A DNA stretch of 64,000 nucleotides from Sepiola atlantica (GCA_963556195.1 OY744517.1:87605714-87669713); one strand, 5' to 3'; positions 9,715 through 20,395 are shown, counted from the first letter of the stretch. Program-made: numbers and translations. The notes: generated by a model not told the origin, from the letters alone.

Positions 9715-10990
9715 TGCAGTGAAATGCTTGTTCACATTAGTTTTAAATTTCTGCATATCGGTACAGTCGGGGAAACAGGGAGAAGAAGGAGTTCCAACGG
9801 CCGGCAGTTCGAGGAAAGAAGCTATTGGAGTAGAAAGCTCTCCAGCATTTGGGGACCTCCACAGTGAATGGATGGAATTTAGCTGATTGTCGGGTATGTC
9901 GATTGTATTTATGTCAAAGAGACACCAGAGCAGCAAGGTCATCGAAGCACATTCCATTCAAGTACTTGTAAAACAAGCGCAAGAATGTAAAATTGCATCG
10001 ATGGGACAGGAGCTGGAGCTTCGTGGATAGTGAGGGACCTGTTAGATTAGAGACTCTTTTTTGGACCTTGTCTAAGAAGGAGAGACTAGTGGATTGTGCA
10101 CCAGCCCAGATATGACAACAATACTCCATGCATTGGCGGATGGTTGCTTTGTAGCGATATAGGATACTGTCAGGTGTGAGAAGTTTACTGGCACAGTAGA
10201 GGGATTCCACTTTCTTTGCAGCAGCCTTAGAAATGTCTTCTATGTATTTGTTCCAATTCATGTTACCTGTGAATGTTATGCCGAGGAGTTTGAACGTTGG
10301 ACTCTCAGGTAGGGTGTTATTTGCCATGGTAATCGGTGGTTGAAGAGGTTTCTTGTAGTTGTTGAAGGAAAGAAGCTTTGTCTTAACAGCATTAAATGTT
10401 ACCATCCATTTATGATCTCATTCCACTACAGACTGTTTGTCACTTTCTAAGGATTCAGCCATTTCCTCGGATATGTGTGCGTCCGTTTTACCTACATGAC
10501 GCGAGTAGAGCATGGTATCGTCAGCAAATATACTAATCTCAGACACAATGTCATCAGAGAGGTCGTTTATGCAAATCAGGAACAATAAAAGGTCCAAGGA
10601 TCGATCCCTGGGGTACACCTGCATTTATGTCATGTTGTTTGGATGAACGGCCATCGAGGACAACCTGGATCTTTCTTTTGGATAGGAAATGTCTAATTAT
10701 ATTAAATATTTGTCCAATAATACCATATGAATTCATTTTTATGAGAAAACTTTATGCCAGACCTTGTCAAAGGCTTTGGATATATCAAGCGCTACCGCCC
10801 TAGTTTCACCTGCTTTGTCCAGTGTATGGTATATGCATTCAGAGAGGACCGTTAGGATATCCGTAGTAGATCGTGGTTGCCTAAATCCATACTGATAGTC
10901 AGAAAGAAGTTTAGCATTAACGAGGTGATAGATTAAGGATTCAAAGATTTTAGCAAAGAGTGAGAGTAGGAATATGTCAGGAACATTACT
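9715..10990 (-). pseudogene. Truncated LINE ORF2 with reverse transcriptase motifs (Jockey/CR1-like)
   Basis: Read from 10990 down, the frames encode successive reverse transcriptase blocks. These are FAKIFESLIYHL and YQYGFRQPRSTTD, then the motif A region GETRAVALDISKAFDKVWH (about 10740-10800), then GVPQGSILGP (near 10600), then FADDTMLYS with the catalytic FADD (about 10520). The thumb-like NAVKTKLLSF and LLGITFTGNMNW follow, then CMEYCCHIWAG. It ends with a decayed R-x-WN C-terminus near 9790. The enzyme would copy LINE RNA at a nicked target. At least three frameshifts or stops break the frame, and the endonuclease and N-terminal half are missing, as in 5'-truncated LINE insertions. Confidence 0.8.
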
Positions 10991-11404
10991 TATGGAATGT
11001 GAGGACTATAGAACAGAATAGCGGAGGGGGGAGGTTGTCGAAAATAAACCTAAATTCCACTTTCTACTCAAACATTCTGAAAAATATTAGTAGAAAATAC
11101 TGTTTTTTTAAATAGCCTCTTCATAGCAGTATTTTGAATATCATCAATAAACGATTTGTGTTATCTGAAAAGGGAAATTCTTTTGTAGTATTATAAAAAA
11201 AGAACATTATTACTGTCTTTTGGATCTCATTAATAAAGAATTTGTGGATTTTTCGATTGAATATTATCTGAGAAAAAAATGAGAATTTCATTAACAGACC
11301 GGCACTACAACAGATGTATTCATGATTTGAATCTTACCAATAAAATATTCCTGAAGTTTTATATATTCATTAAGCTAAGAGTTACCAGTTCATTTGGCAA
11401 AATG
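10991..11404. other. Unassigned AT-rich stretch with internal duplication
   Basis: TCAATAAACGATTTGTG (near 11144) and TTAATAAAGAATTTGTG (near 11229) start two diverged direct repeats of about 85 bp. No gene recognised. Confidence 0.45.
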
Positions 11405-11600
11405 TTTAGAGTGTTAGCTAATGGGCCGGGAGACTGGTAGTTCAATCCTCGGTCAAGTCATACCAAGGACTAGAAAAAATGGTACTTGATGCTTCCTTTC
11501 AAAACACTCAGCATTATAAAGTGAGTATCAAGGGTAAGTGGAGCCTACATCTCGGTGTAGTAGCCAATGAAAAGGGATCCTTCAGGTCGCCCTCAACTAT
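11405..11600 (+). mobile_element. tRNA-derived SINE
   Basis: The tRNA-like head has TTAGCTAATGGGCCGGGAG (A-box region) and AGTTCAATCCTC (B box). The body continues GGTACTTGATGCTTCC, CACTCAGCATTATAAA. I recognise this arrangement as a cephalopod tRNA-SINE type. Exact ends are not defined. Confidence 0.6.
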
Positions 11601-11633
11601 GGTTTATTTATTTATTTATTTATTTATTTATTA
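11601..11633. repeat. (TTTA)n microsatellite
   Basis: Eight tandem TTTA units. Confidence 0.95.
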
Positions 11634-12888
11634 TCTTCAAATCAATCGAATCAAATCCAATTTATTGACAAAAAATAGCAACGTGCAACAAGCCATGTAA
11701 AAAGACAGTCCGAAGATGCATATATCTATATACCGTCAGAATGTTTGTCCAAGGCGATTTGAAACCTGGATATGGTAGGCAATGTCACTATCTCTTATGG
11801 TTGCCTGTTCCCTGGATAGAGAATGTTGCTTTTCTTCTATTGAGATGAAAGCGCCTTTTGCTACGTCTCTTTACAAAAAGAAATTTGGTGACCGGTTACT
11901 GAATAATTTGTTTATGCAGAGTCTCTGAACAATAATGATCGTACCTAATGAATCCTTAATCCTTTTAATATTTTCGATTCCATCTTTTATATAATAAAGC
12001 AAAGTCAATTTTCCCCCTTTTTCATAATCTGTAAATACAAGCGATGTATAGAATTCCGCTTTGGTCACACTTTATGCCAAGAATTGATGTGTGTTTCCGG
12101 AAAATATTCGTCCATTTTGTTCGCTTTCAGTAATTTCTACATTTTTCCAGCTTGACTGTTGCTCCTAAAGTAGTCATACATATAGAGAGCCGGAGTAATT
12201 TTCACTCACACATTGAAATTTACTTTCACTGCCACCAGCTTATGCCGGGACATATTCTTCATAGAATAAATTGATCGTCATTATTTCATGTTTTCATTTC
12301 TTGCTAATGTCTTTTCGCTATTATATTTTTACTAACTAACAAACACAAAAGACAAACAACCCTTGAAATTAAAACATTGCACCTCATATTAATCCATTCT
12401 GTAATAGCAATTAATCCATTGAACAATACTGTTTTCGGTTCAGAAGCGTTTTCTTTTCTTTCTCTCTTTCTTTATTTACTGTCTTCCAATTGATAGATTG
12501 TTTTCTGTATTCCTTCTTTATTTTGCTGGTGTCGTTTTTTTTTCAGTCTTATCTTCTTTCTTCTTTCTTTTTAGCAGGGAGAGGGTTACAAACAAGTTGC
12601 ACTGTACTTTTCTTAAATCGCATTCGGTTATTCAAGAATAGAACAGAAACAAAACAAAACAAAACAAAATATTATAATTCACATATGACTATGAAGACTT
12701 GTTCTTTCTTTTTTAAGAGTGAAGCTGTATTCAGGCTTATTTAAAATGTATTATTATTATTGAAATACATTTAACTTAGTTATTTGTTGCCTGAATGTAA
12801 GCCCACGTGCAAATTCCCCGTTGGATAAAATACAATTTTTTTACAATCTTCTATATTCGATAATACATTATTATGATGTTTACTTTTT
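11634..12888. other. Unassigned stretch
   Basis: AT-rich with a pyrimidine-rich part (12440-12580) and a short (AAAAC)n run near 12650. A minus-strand frame at 11871-12068 has no recognisable domain. No gene called. Confidence 0.5.
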
Positions 12889-12900
12889 AGTATGTTTATT

Positions 12901-13102
12901 GGGAGGTGACGGTGGTTAAGTGGATATACCTGGGTGTTCCAAGTTAGAATCCAGTCGATTCCACAGTACCACTTTCACTTTGGCAACCTTCTCATGGTCC
13001 TTCCCGTAAGTACCCGATGTCTTTCCAGAAAGATTTATAACTAGAAAAAAATAGGGGAAACTAATGCCAACACCAGAATCATCTGATTCACACGAAAGAA
13101 GA
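12901..13102 (+). mobile_element. tRNA-derived SINE with 12-bp target duplication
   Basis: AGTATGTTTATT stands on both sides (12889-12900 and 13103-13114), fixing the ends. The head GACGGTGGTTAAGTGGAT resembles a pol III A box, and CAAGTTAGAATCCAG is the B-box region. The body matches the copy at 62304-62535. Relative to that copy, about 17 bases are missing just after GGATAT. It ends in an A/G-rich GAAAGAAGA tail, as expected for LINE-mobilised SINEs. Confidence 0.85.
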
Positions 13103-13112
13103 AGTATGTTTA

Positions 13113-13275
13113 TTTACCTTCTATGCAGGAGGTTAGACACAAGATCAAGTTCACATTACCAGTAAGAACACCTGATGTGATTAGCTATGGACTAACTCAA
13201 ACAAAGTAAAGCCTGTGAGAGTCAACCCACTAGGACCGAACAGAAACATAGCTCAGGCCGATAGCAACACAGCCG
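13113..13275 (-). mobile_element. U2-SINE family 3' part, diverged
   Basis: On the minus strand it ends GTCTAACCTCCTGCATAGAA then GGTAAATAAA, the tail of the U2-headed SINEs. A diverged body lies upstream. The tRNA-SINE at 12901 inserted at its 3' tail. Confidence 0.5.
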
Positions 13276-14480
13276 CTGTTGAACTGTCCCTTAAACTTAC
13301 CACTAACCCTGTGGAAAAACAACCTCCAATAAAAAATTTTTTAAAAATTTTGGTAAAAGTCAACAAATAAATTCTACTTAGCATTAATACAATTTTATCC
13401 ACAAATTTCATAAAACAAATTAGTATTACCGATATAAATTTTTTTAGAGCAAATACCCTTTGGATATTAGTCTTTACCTATCTATTTGTTACCTAAAAAC
13501 AATTAATATTTAATAGAATTTATGAGTCTTTTCAGAACATTGTTTTTTTAATTTATTTCTTACAAAACATACTGTCCCTTAAACCTACCACTAACCCAAA
13601 GTCCGCGTGGCCAAAAACAACCTCCAATAAAAATGAATAAAGAAAAATTTGACTAAAACTCAAAACACAACTTATTGGTTACATAATCTGAATTAATGCA
13701 ATTACCGACAAATTAAAGCAAATGCCTTTGGGATATTCGTCAAAACATTTCTTTCTTTACCTATTCATCTGTGACCTATTTGCGTTAAAACAATATCTAA
13801 TACAAGTTATGAGCCTTTTAAATATCGATTCTGAGGCAAGTAGCCATCTTTGTTTGCGTTTCAAACTGACTAAATGAAGATTGCTACTTTGCTCAAAATC
13901 AGTATTTACGCAGACTTTAAAGGCTTATAACTTCTATTAAATATTAATGTTTAATGCAAATATGTCACAAATGTGTAGGAAAAGCTAAATAAATGTTTTT
14001 TTATAATTTCACAAGTGTATTTTCTTTTGATTAATTTAGGATGGTAATAAGAATGATTACACAGAAAAAATGTATATTTTAAAATAAAAAATGAATAAAT
14101 ATTAGCACACTTGACACAACAAATTACTAAGGTGGATCAGTTTGCCCTGTCACCGCTTGCAAAGTCAAACTAAACTAATCGCTAAAATTTGCAAGCCATT
14201 ATTTGTGATATTTTGTTTGATTAAAAACAATAAATACTTATTCTAACGCGGGGGGGGGACTAGTATTCAAAAGTTTATGGTAGGGAGCCTAGTCCCCACT
14301 TCAAACTTCGATAACTCGTTATTATTTACTTATTGACAAAAAAAATTGTTACAACAATTATGTTTTTATCTTCACATAAAAAATATGGTTAGATCCTATT
14401 GTAATCCCCTAAATTACGTACAGTGAAATGCGTTCTTTTCTTATTTTTTTTTAAGAATTGATACTCTAATATTTTATTTT
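13276..14480. other. AT-rich stretch, probable Helitron interior
   Basis: Contains two direct copies of a block starting ACTGTCCCTTAAACTTACCA (near 13287 and 13571). It also has several diverged repeats of GCAAATACCCTTTGGATATT (near 13450 and 13717). No open frame. It probably belongs to the non-autonomous Helitron ending at 14540, but no 5' end was found. Confidence 0.4.
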
Positions 14481-14540
14481 AAAGCTAAATCATTTTTTAA
14501 ATATTTTCCCCGGGCAACGCCGGGACACGAGTCCTGCTAG
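14481..14540 (+). mobile_element. Helitron 3' terminus
   Basis: Hairpin CCCGG-GCAACG-CCGGG (14509-14524), then 12 bases, then CTAG (14537-14540) before T. This is the Helitron 3' signature. A related end in the opposite orientation is at 40283. Confidence 0.7.
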
Positions 14541-14686
14541 TTTAATATTCTTTAGATTGCTGTTTTCACCTGCGATTAAACATTGACTGTTTGAAACCAG
14601 TGTATACTCTTAAATACCTCAACTACAACACAAATCTATTCAAGTTCCAAGTGTTAATTGGCCATATTTTTAATACAACTTACCTG

Positions 14687-15012
14687 TGGCCTTTTGGCTA
14701 AGATCAAAGTGTAGTATCTGTTCCGATGGATACTGCACGCCTGTCCTGTGCAGTTCTAGGAGGTCTACCCTCCCAGGCTTTGCCTCCCCTCTTTTGGGGA
14801 GGAGTAAGTTTATTGCTTACTGTCTGAGGCGCCCCTACCGGGGAATGCCGACGGGGCTGCTCAGGCAATTTTTAAATGGCCAGAGTGCTCACCTCTCGAG
14901 CGCTGGCTTTTCAAACCCCACTTTCTCGACCCGATCTTGGGTCACATCTTACTTGTGGGAGTAAGATAAAACTGGCCTTGTGCCTAACTCCTGGGGAGGA
15001 GTAAATAAAACC
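14687..15012 (+). mobile_element. U2-snRNA-headed SINE, most complete copy
   Basis: The head GGCCTTTTGGCTAAGATCAA, then AGTGTAGTATCTGTTC, matches nucleotides of about 11 to 46 of U2 snRNA with one extra A. It keeps the GTAGTA branch-point-pairing motif. The body follows: GCAGTTCTAGGAGGTC, GCCTCCCC inverted against GGGGAGG, TTATTGCTTACTGTCTGAGG, GGGGAATGCCGACGGGGC, TCAGGCAATTTTTAAATGGC. The tail is GGCCTTGTGCCTAACTCCTG and GTAAATAAAA. A possible short duplication ACCTG lies at 14682 and 15010. Other copies or parts: 3304, 3539, 9190, 13113, 23209, 32205, 61918. Confidence 0.8.
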
Positions 15013-15061
15013 TGAGATTAAACTGATCTTTGGCTGCTGTGGAAACCAACAAATATTTTAG

Positions 15062-15062
<1 letters not shown>

Positions 15063-15127
<65 letters not shown>

Positions 15128-15149
15128 TAAGGCAGTCTTAAGGATAATA

Positions 15150-15206
<57 letters not shown>

Positions 15207-15207
15207 A
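15063..15207. repeat. (TA)n and (ATT)n microsatellites
   Basis: TA array at about 15063-15122 and ATT array at about 15150-15207. Confidence 0.95.
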
Positions 15208-15564
15208 TTTTATTTATGTATATATAAGTGAAATTTAAGCTGAATTATTTCTACACTTGATTATTGGGGAGATGGTCGTTTGATCAGTACCATTGGAGAG
15301 CCATGAATATTATAACTGTCCTGTTTTTAAATCTCCGAAACAGTTACACGGTAAACAGCTGATGATCCCCGTTTTTATATTTCACGCTTAAGTTAAGGTC
15401 CCCTGTTTTTTTTTTCACTGTTAGATACTTGAATCCCCTTTTTTTATTCATGAATTTTCCAACGTATGCTAAGTCTGCGATATCTTGGATTTAGTTAGTT
15501 TCACTGGGAATTTAAACTGCATTTTTCTTTTTTATTTTGTTTAAAATGACTCAAAGCTTCTTTA

Positions 15565-15619
<55 letters not shown>

Positions 15620-16194
15620 ATAAGAAAATTATCTGTATAGCCACCTTTTATAATTTCCTCAGCCAATGCAAACCTAAGATACCAATTATAAATCACTGAA
15701 CATGCTCCCCATCGTAATAGTGATCGATTTTAGATCTAAACACTGGACCATGACTTTATGACTAGTCAAGGGTAAGAGACGAATCTCTCTTTTAAAGAAA
15801 TAACATTTATTTCCTTAATTTTATTTAAAAAGCATTCATATGGAAATTTGAAAATTTACTCTATGGTTCGATTTGATAGTGAAAAAAAATTAAAAAGCGA
15901 TACAAATAAACTTAACAAATAATTCGCATCATCTTTGATGCTGAGAAACTTTTATAACATGGCTTTAAAGTTCAGGAAATATTTGAGCAATCATATGTAC
16001 AGGGTGATTGAAAAGTAAATCCCTATTATTTAGTCCTCGTACTGATTTCACAATGAATTCTTTACTTGTTTCTTTTTCAGAATGAGTCTAAAGGATAAAA
16101 TAGGGGCACCCTCATAAATCTCGCTCTTTCCTATTTTGTCCTTTACTTCTTACATTACATGTTTCTGACAAAGGGGAATACTTGCTGTTTTCTG
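15208..16194. other. Unassigned stretch
   Basis: No gene recognised. Contains an (AT)n tract (15568-15615) and, at 15999, TACAGGGTGATTGAAAAGTA, which resembles a mariner terminal repeat without a partner. Confidence 0.45.
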
Positions 16195-16310
16195 GTTCGG
16201 CTGTTGTTTTCAATCCTCTCATAGTATTCATCATCATTCGACTGTCAATCTGTCTATCAAGTGTGTTTAGCTTTAATAACTTATGACTCATTAGTAAAAA
16301 AAAAAGTAGA
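16195..16310 (+). mobile_element. LINE 3' tail fragment
   Basis: TTTTCAATCCTCTCATAGTA and GACTCATTAGTA match the 3' tail of the LINE relic at about 5545-5710. Too short to classify further. Confidence 0.5.
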
Positions 16311-17105
16311 AAAGATTTCCTTCTAAAATCAGTCGATGCGGTTCCCAGGCGATTTGTAAAGCTGGTGGCGAATGCTGGTGTACGTATTAAATTCTAAATA
16401 AAACCCCATGCTATACACATTCTAATCATACTCATTTCTTGTATGAAGTAATAAATCACGAGCACTTTTCAATCCGATAGTTCAGCTAATGCAGTTATAT
16501 ATTAATTGGCTACCAATATTCTTAATACAAATACATCATTCCTTTTTGTTTAGCTAGCCTCTCAGTTAATAACTAGACTTGATGAACATAATAGTTTTAC
16601 CGTTTTGTATATCCTTGAAAGGTTATTATTCAACATTAAGCGCTCACATTTTGACACCTGTGAAAACATCTAACTTAATTACCTACATAACGAGCATCTC
16701 TTCGTATGGTCTCATGTTAATTATCTATTAAAGTGTTTTGCAGAGATTATTCATCATTATTTTTTTCTGTCGTCACTGGGTCAGATAATAATTAGGCCTA
16801 ATGAACATCTGGTACTTATCAGCGATCAGAATCAACTTTGTAGATTTGTTTTTGAAGATAGTTAATTAGCCCTTGACAAAAAAAACAAAAACATTTTCAA
16901 ATACACAATCTGTAAACTCGAATAAACAAGATATTTTTTTATTTCAAAAAGCAAATATTTTCATTTTATGAAATCTCTTCTTACTAAAGTTTTTTTCTTT
17001 CAACCTATGAAAATAATCTGTTATCAATTTTCTAAAATATAGCAATAAAAGATTAAAATATTTTTGTACAAGATTTGATGAATTGAGAAAAAAACAACTT
17101 CAGTT
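16311..17105. other. Unassigned AT-rich stretch
   Basis: No gene, RNA or repeat recognised. Confidence 0.5.
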
Positions 17106-17273
17106 CAAACATTTTAACCATTGGTATATTTTTCAAACATTGTAACCATTGGTATATTTTTCAAACATTTTAACCATTGGTATATTTTTCAAACATTTTA
17201 ACCATTGGTATATTTTTCAAACATTGTAACCATTGGTATATTTTTCAAACATTTTAACCATTGGTATATTTTT
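17106..17273. repeat. 28-bp tandem repeat, six copies
   Basis: Unit CAAACATTTTAACCATTGGT plus ATATTTTT, starting at 17106, 17134, 17162, 17190, 17218 and 17246. Copies 2 and 5 read ATTGTAACC, the others ATTTTAACC, which implies an 84-bp three-unit block duplicated once. Confidence 0.95.
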
Positions 17274-17815
17274 CCAGTGCAGCAACATTTTTGAGTTATG
17301 TAAAGCACAATATACATAGTGTTAGGGAAATCGATGACATAACCTCGGTATTATGTTCTATATCTTTCTATAGAGCTGGAAATGCTTGGTTACCGAGTTA
17401 TAGGCCATTGAAACAAATACTGATTAGCAGTCTTTATTGTAAACATCTAACACATAAAATGTGTGTGATAGTGCACTGTTATTTCTGTGACTAGATCACA
17501 GGTAAAAAAGCCTGTGTCTTCTATCGCTACATACACCAACAAAACCATGAAAAAATGATACCAAACAAATATAAAAGCCGAAGAAATACAGTGATCCTTT
17601 GATAGCCAACGTGAAGGACCCAGCATCCTATTGATATTGTTCCTTCTTATTTCAGGTAACAAAATACAACAGACCAAATACAGATAGATAAATATGATCA
17701 GTGCAAACCAAAGACCATGCAGAGAAAGAAATGGGCCACAAAAGAAAATTAGACTAGCAATGAAGTTCAATTACAAAAGCGATCTCACAAAAAGAGGCTC
17801 ATTTACACATCTAAA
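17274..17815. other. Unassigned stretch
   Basis: A minus-strand frame (17447-17770, 107 codons) is hydrophobic in its first half but matches no family I know, and nothing around it supports a gene. Confidence 0.45.
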
Positions 17816-17961
17816 ACATAATCCAAAAGGTATGCCATCGATTTTCTAAACACCCTGTATATTTTAAACGCTATATTATATATGTTTAATTGAAGAAAAT
17901 TGGCTATTCAACCCATAGAAGGTAAGGTGTAGATTCATAACATTACACATATAAAACATAA
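17816..17961 (+). repeat. 140-bp tandem repeat, left unit
   Basis: The unit with GGTATGCCATCGATTTTCTA and AACACCCTGTATAT starts near 17816. It continues after the LTR element at 22515 and again near 22655, with a period of about 140 bp. The LTR element thus sits inside a small tandem array. Positions 17957-17961 (CATAA) are the left target duplication. Confidence 0.8.
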
Positions 17962-18373
17962 TGTGTAAGAAATTGCGAAAACATGGGATTACCTGGCAAA
18001 CGATCTCGGTGCGCGCTTTGCAGGGCTGGATAGCACAAAAATGGCAATATGGCGTCGGTGGCTTAATATTACCAGGTGATCACGTGAAATCTCGTGTTCT
18101 CTCGCGCACACGAGAGTCCGGTTTGAAATAAAAGCGGGTCGCTGGAGGCAAGAGGAGCAGAGGGAAAAACGTAGTCAACGGAAGACGACGGCGACGCTTT
18201 TAAAGAAGAAGAAGAAGAAGAAGAAGAAGAAGAAGAAGACGACGTGGAAGAAGAAGACGTTGGAGAAGAAGGCGGTGTGCACTAATCCAGAGTCCCTTGC
18301 GAGTGTTGTTCCGGTGTCTACTAAAAAGAGTTTCTTGGGCGTTTTCGACCGTCGTTGAGATTTTTCTGCCACT
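17962..18373 (+). repeat. 5' LTR of the Gypsy element at 18-22.5 kb
   Basis: Begins TGTGTAAGAA; the partner LTR ends CTGCCACA, so TGTG...CACA is the terminal inverted motif. In this copy the last base reads T. A polyadenylation signal AATAAA is at 18127-18132. A (GAA)n run at about 18208-18240 is longer than in the 3' LTR and explains the 8-bp length difference. Confidence 0.93.
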
Positions 18374-18391
18374 AGCTATTTCGGCTTTGTT

Positions 18392-19126
18392 ATGGAGAAA
18401 TTCGACATTAGATTAATTCCGGAATTCGACGGCTCTCCTGCTGGTCCATCGATGGTCGAATGGCTGGAGAAGGCCGAGCGTGTTTGCCAGTTGTGCAAAA
18501 TTAAAGACCCAGCTATGGTCATCCCAGGGAGACTCACTAAAGGGGCTTACGCCGTGTACCAGCAGCTCGGGGATGATGCGACCATGAAGCAGATTGCACA
18601 AGCGCTGCATGGAGCATTTGGTACAGATCCTTTTGTTGCCTGGAGGCAATTTTCCGAACGCCGGCTTGGGCCGAGGGAGACAGTGGACGTCTACATGGCC
18701 GACTTGAAAAAGCTTGCTGCTCCCTTCGGCGGTGCGAGTGACCGCATATTGGCATGCGCCTTTTTTTCTGGACTTCCAGACGATGCAAGTCGACTGCTGC
18801 AGGCATCGTCGAGACTCACAGAGATTGGATTGGAGGAGTTGTTGGCGAGAGCACGAAACATCTTGAAGGACGATCGAGAACTGGTCTTTGCAGCGGTTGA
18901 CACCCTGGACTCGCCAACAGAGGGCCTACGATGCTATACATGTGGTGGCCCCAACCACTTCTCCAGAGACTGCAGAAGCAGCACAAGGCGCACCCCAAAT
19001 TATGGAGCACGAAAAGTAATACGGTGTCACCAATGCAATAAGCCAGGCCACATAGCACGGAATTGTCCGGGAAACGGGCAAGGGGAGGACGCCGCAGCGC
19101 TAGCACCCTCCCCAAAGCGGCATTGA
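18392..19126 (+). CDS. gag: Gag polyprotein of Gypsy-type retrotransposon
   Basis: 244 residues, uninterrupted. Gag packages the element RNA into cytoplasmic particles. The N-terminal two thirds is a helical capsid-like region without a known signature. The C-terminus has two nucleic-acid-binding CCHC zinc knuckles, at residues 181-194 (CYTCGGPNHFSRDC) and 212-225 (CHQCNKPGHIARNC), both in the C-x2-C-x4-H-x4-C spacing. The ATG at 18392 is the first in frame and lies only 18 bases after the LTR, so the leader is unusually short. The last 64 bases overlap the protease frame, which is in the -1 frame. A slippery heptamer at 19069 lies within the final gag codons. Function is from family knowledge; the domains are visible. 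Confidence 0.92.
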   Translation: MEKFDIRLIPEFDGSPAGPSMVEWLEKAERVCQLCKIKDPAMVIPGRLTKGAYAVYQQLGDDATMKQIAQALHGAFGTDPFVAWRQFSERRLGPRETVDVYMADLKKLAAPFGGASDRILACAFFSGLPDDASRLLQASSRLTEIGLEELLARARNILKDDRELVFAAVDTLDSPTEGLRCYTCGGPNHFSRDCRSSTRRTPNYGARKVIRCHQCNKPGHIARNCPGNGQGEDAAALAPSPKRH

Positions 19127-19320
19127 ACAAAGCGCTTCCTGCAGTGACAGTTCAAGTTGATGGGTGTAAACGTTCAGCGCTGGTTGACACCGGCTGTACC
19201 CAAACCCTCCTTCGAAAGGAATGTTGCACCACATGGAAGAAACGAAAGATCCCCGTCCTAAGTGTCCTAATAAGGCTCATTGGTGTGTTGTGGGGTCAGT
19301 GTTGTTCATATCAGCATTGA
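19063..19320 (+). pseudogene. pol: Retroviral-type aspartic protease part of pol
   Basis: In the -1 frame relative to gag. The active-site motif LVDTGCTQTLL (coded near 19178-19210) has the D-T-G of retropepsins, which cleave Gag-Pol. The frame is lost near 19285-19310: the C-terminal half of the protease (GPPVAVTVLVVDGELLGYDL, ending in a typical LLG-x-D flap) continues in the next frame from 19280. The frameshift separates the two halves, so no complete protease can be made from this copy. Confidence 0.8.
19069..19121 (+). promoter_or_regulatory. -1 ribosomal frameshift signal between gag and pro-pol
   Basis: The slippery heptamer G GGA AAC (19069-19075) is in the gag reading frame. After a 6-base spacer comes a 7-bp GC-rich stem, GGGGAGG (19082-19088) with CCTCCCC (19107-19113). 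The loop segment GCCGC (19091-19095) can pair with GCGGC (19117-19121), so an H-type pseudoknot is possible, although its 3-base closing loop is short. The protease frame is in the -1 register, as required. The same heptamer type is used at the gag-pro junction of known retroviruses. Confidence 0.8.
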
Positions 19321-20395
19321 CAGTGGCCCCCCGGTGGCTGTGACGGTGTTGGTGGTCGATGGGGAGCTGCTCGGATATGACCTTCTCCTTGGAATGGACA
19401 CTATCACACAGCTAGGCGGACTTACTGTGAACAGCGCCGGTGATGTGAGATTCTCTCGACCAGACAAACAAATGTGTGCAGCAATCACTCTTGATGAACC
19501 CGATTTCCACGCAGAATACGACAAGGGCACAAACACTTGGACAGCGTCCTGGAAGTGGGCAGGCGACCAGCCGCCAGTGTCTTTGCGGAATCGGCTTACA
19601 GAGTATCCCCCTCCTGCGTGGCTTAGGGGGCAGTACGAGGCAGAACTTCAAGTGTGGCTGGATAACGGCTGGTTAATTCCATACCCAGAGGATGAGCTCT
19701 GGCCCCGACGGGGGCTAATTCCCCTGATGGCTATCAGACAAGAGAACAAGCAGAAAGTTCGACCTGTTCTTGATTACCGGGAACTCAATGAACACGTTGA
19801 CCCGTACACTGCGGGGGCTGACGTCTGTGCTCATAAACTGCGAGAGTGGTGGCGGCAGGGTGCGAAAGCGGCCATACTGGACTTGCGAAGAGCCTACCTG
19901 CAAATACGTGTTGAGAAATCGCTGTGGCCGTTCCAGACGGTGGTAATCAAAGGAACTCACTATTGCTTGACCAGGCTGGGGTTTGGCCTGAATGTAGCCC
20001 CGGGCATCATGACGGCGATCATGCAGGCGATCCGGCGTCAGGATGAAGCTGTGCAACAGGTGACATCGTCTTACATAGACGACATTTTTGTCAATGAGAG
20101 CCTCCTGTCTGCCCAGGCGGTCAAAGAACACTTTGAGCACTTCGGGTTGTCGTGCAAGGAGCCGGAGCGGCTGCAGGATGGAGCGAAGGTGCTCGGGCTG
20201 CAAGTGGGCGGAAGTGCAGATGGCCTCAAATGGGGAAGAGGTGGTGAAATCCCGGAAATCCCATCTACCATCACACGTCGGAGCACGTTTTCCGTGTGTG
20301 GAAAACTGGTGGGTCACTTCCCTGTGTGTGGGTGGCTCCCAGTGGCTGTGGCGGCTATAAAGCGACGGGCAACTTCTTTGTCAACAGGACGATGA
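19280..20395 (+). pseudogene. pol: Reverse transcriptase part of pol
   Basis: About 370 residues. The first 45 complete the protease (LLLGMDTI). The polymerase follows: RPVLDYRELN (residues 161-170), motif A AAILDLRRAYLQI with Asp 201, the LTRLGFGLNVAPGIM block (230-244), and the catalytic YIDD at 265-268. All key aspartates are present. The enzyme copies element RNA to DNA in the particle. The frame ends at a TGA at 20393, just before RNase H, which resumes one frame away at 20397. It is the central part of a once continuous pol. Confidence 0.88.

Noticed and set aside
14687..14735. Functional U2 snRNA gene
   Set aside because: Only the first part of U2 is present, with an inserted A, fused to a SINE body; no U2 3' half.
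17447..17770. Possible membrane protein frame, minus strand, 107 codons
   Set aside because: No family match, no context, AT-driven hydrophobic composition.
15999..17872. Mariner element between TACAGGGTG (15999) and CACCCTGTA (17864)
   Set aside because: Inverted similarity covers only nine bases, there is no transposase, and the right motif is part of the 140-bp tandem repeat.
18413..20317. Several antisense frames across the plus-strand Gypsy element
   Set aside because: Shadows of the GC-rich gag and pol reading frames; no domain of their own.
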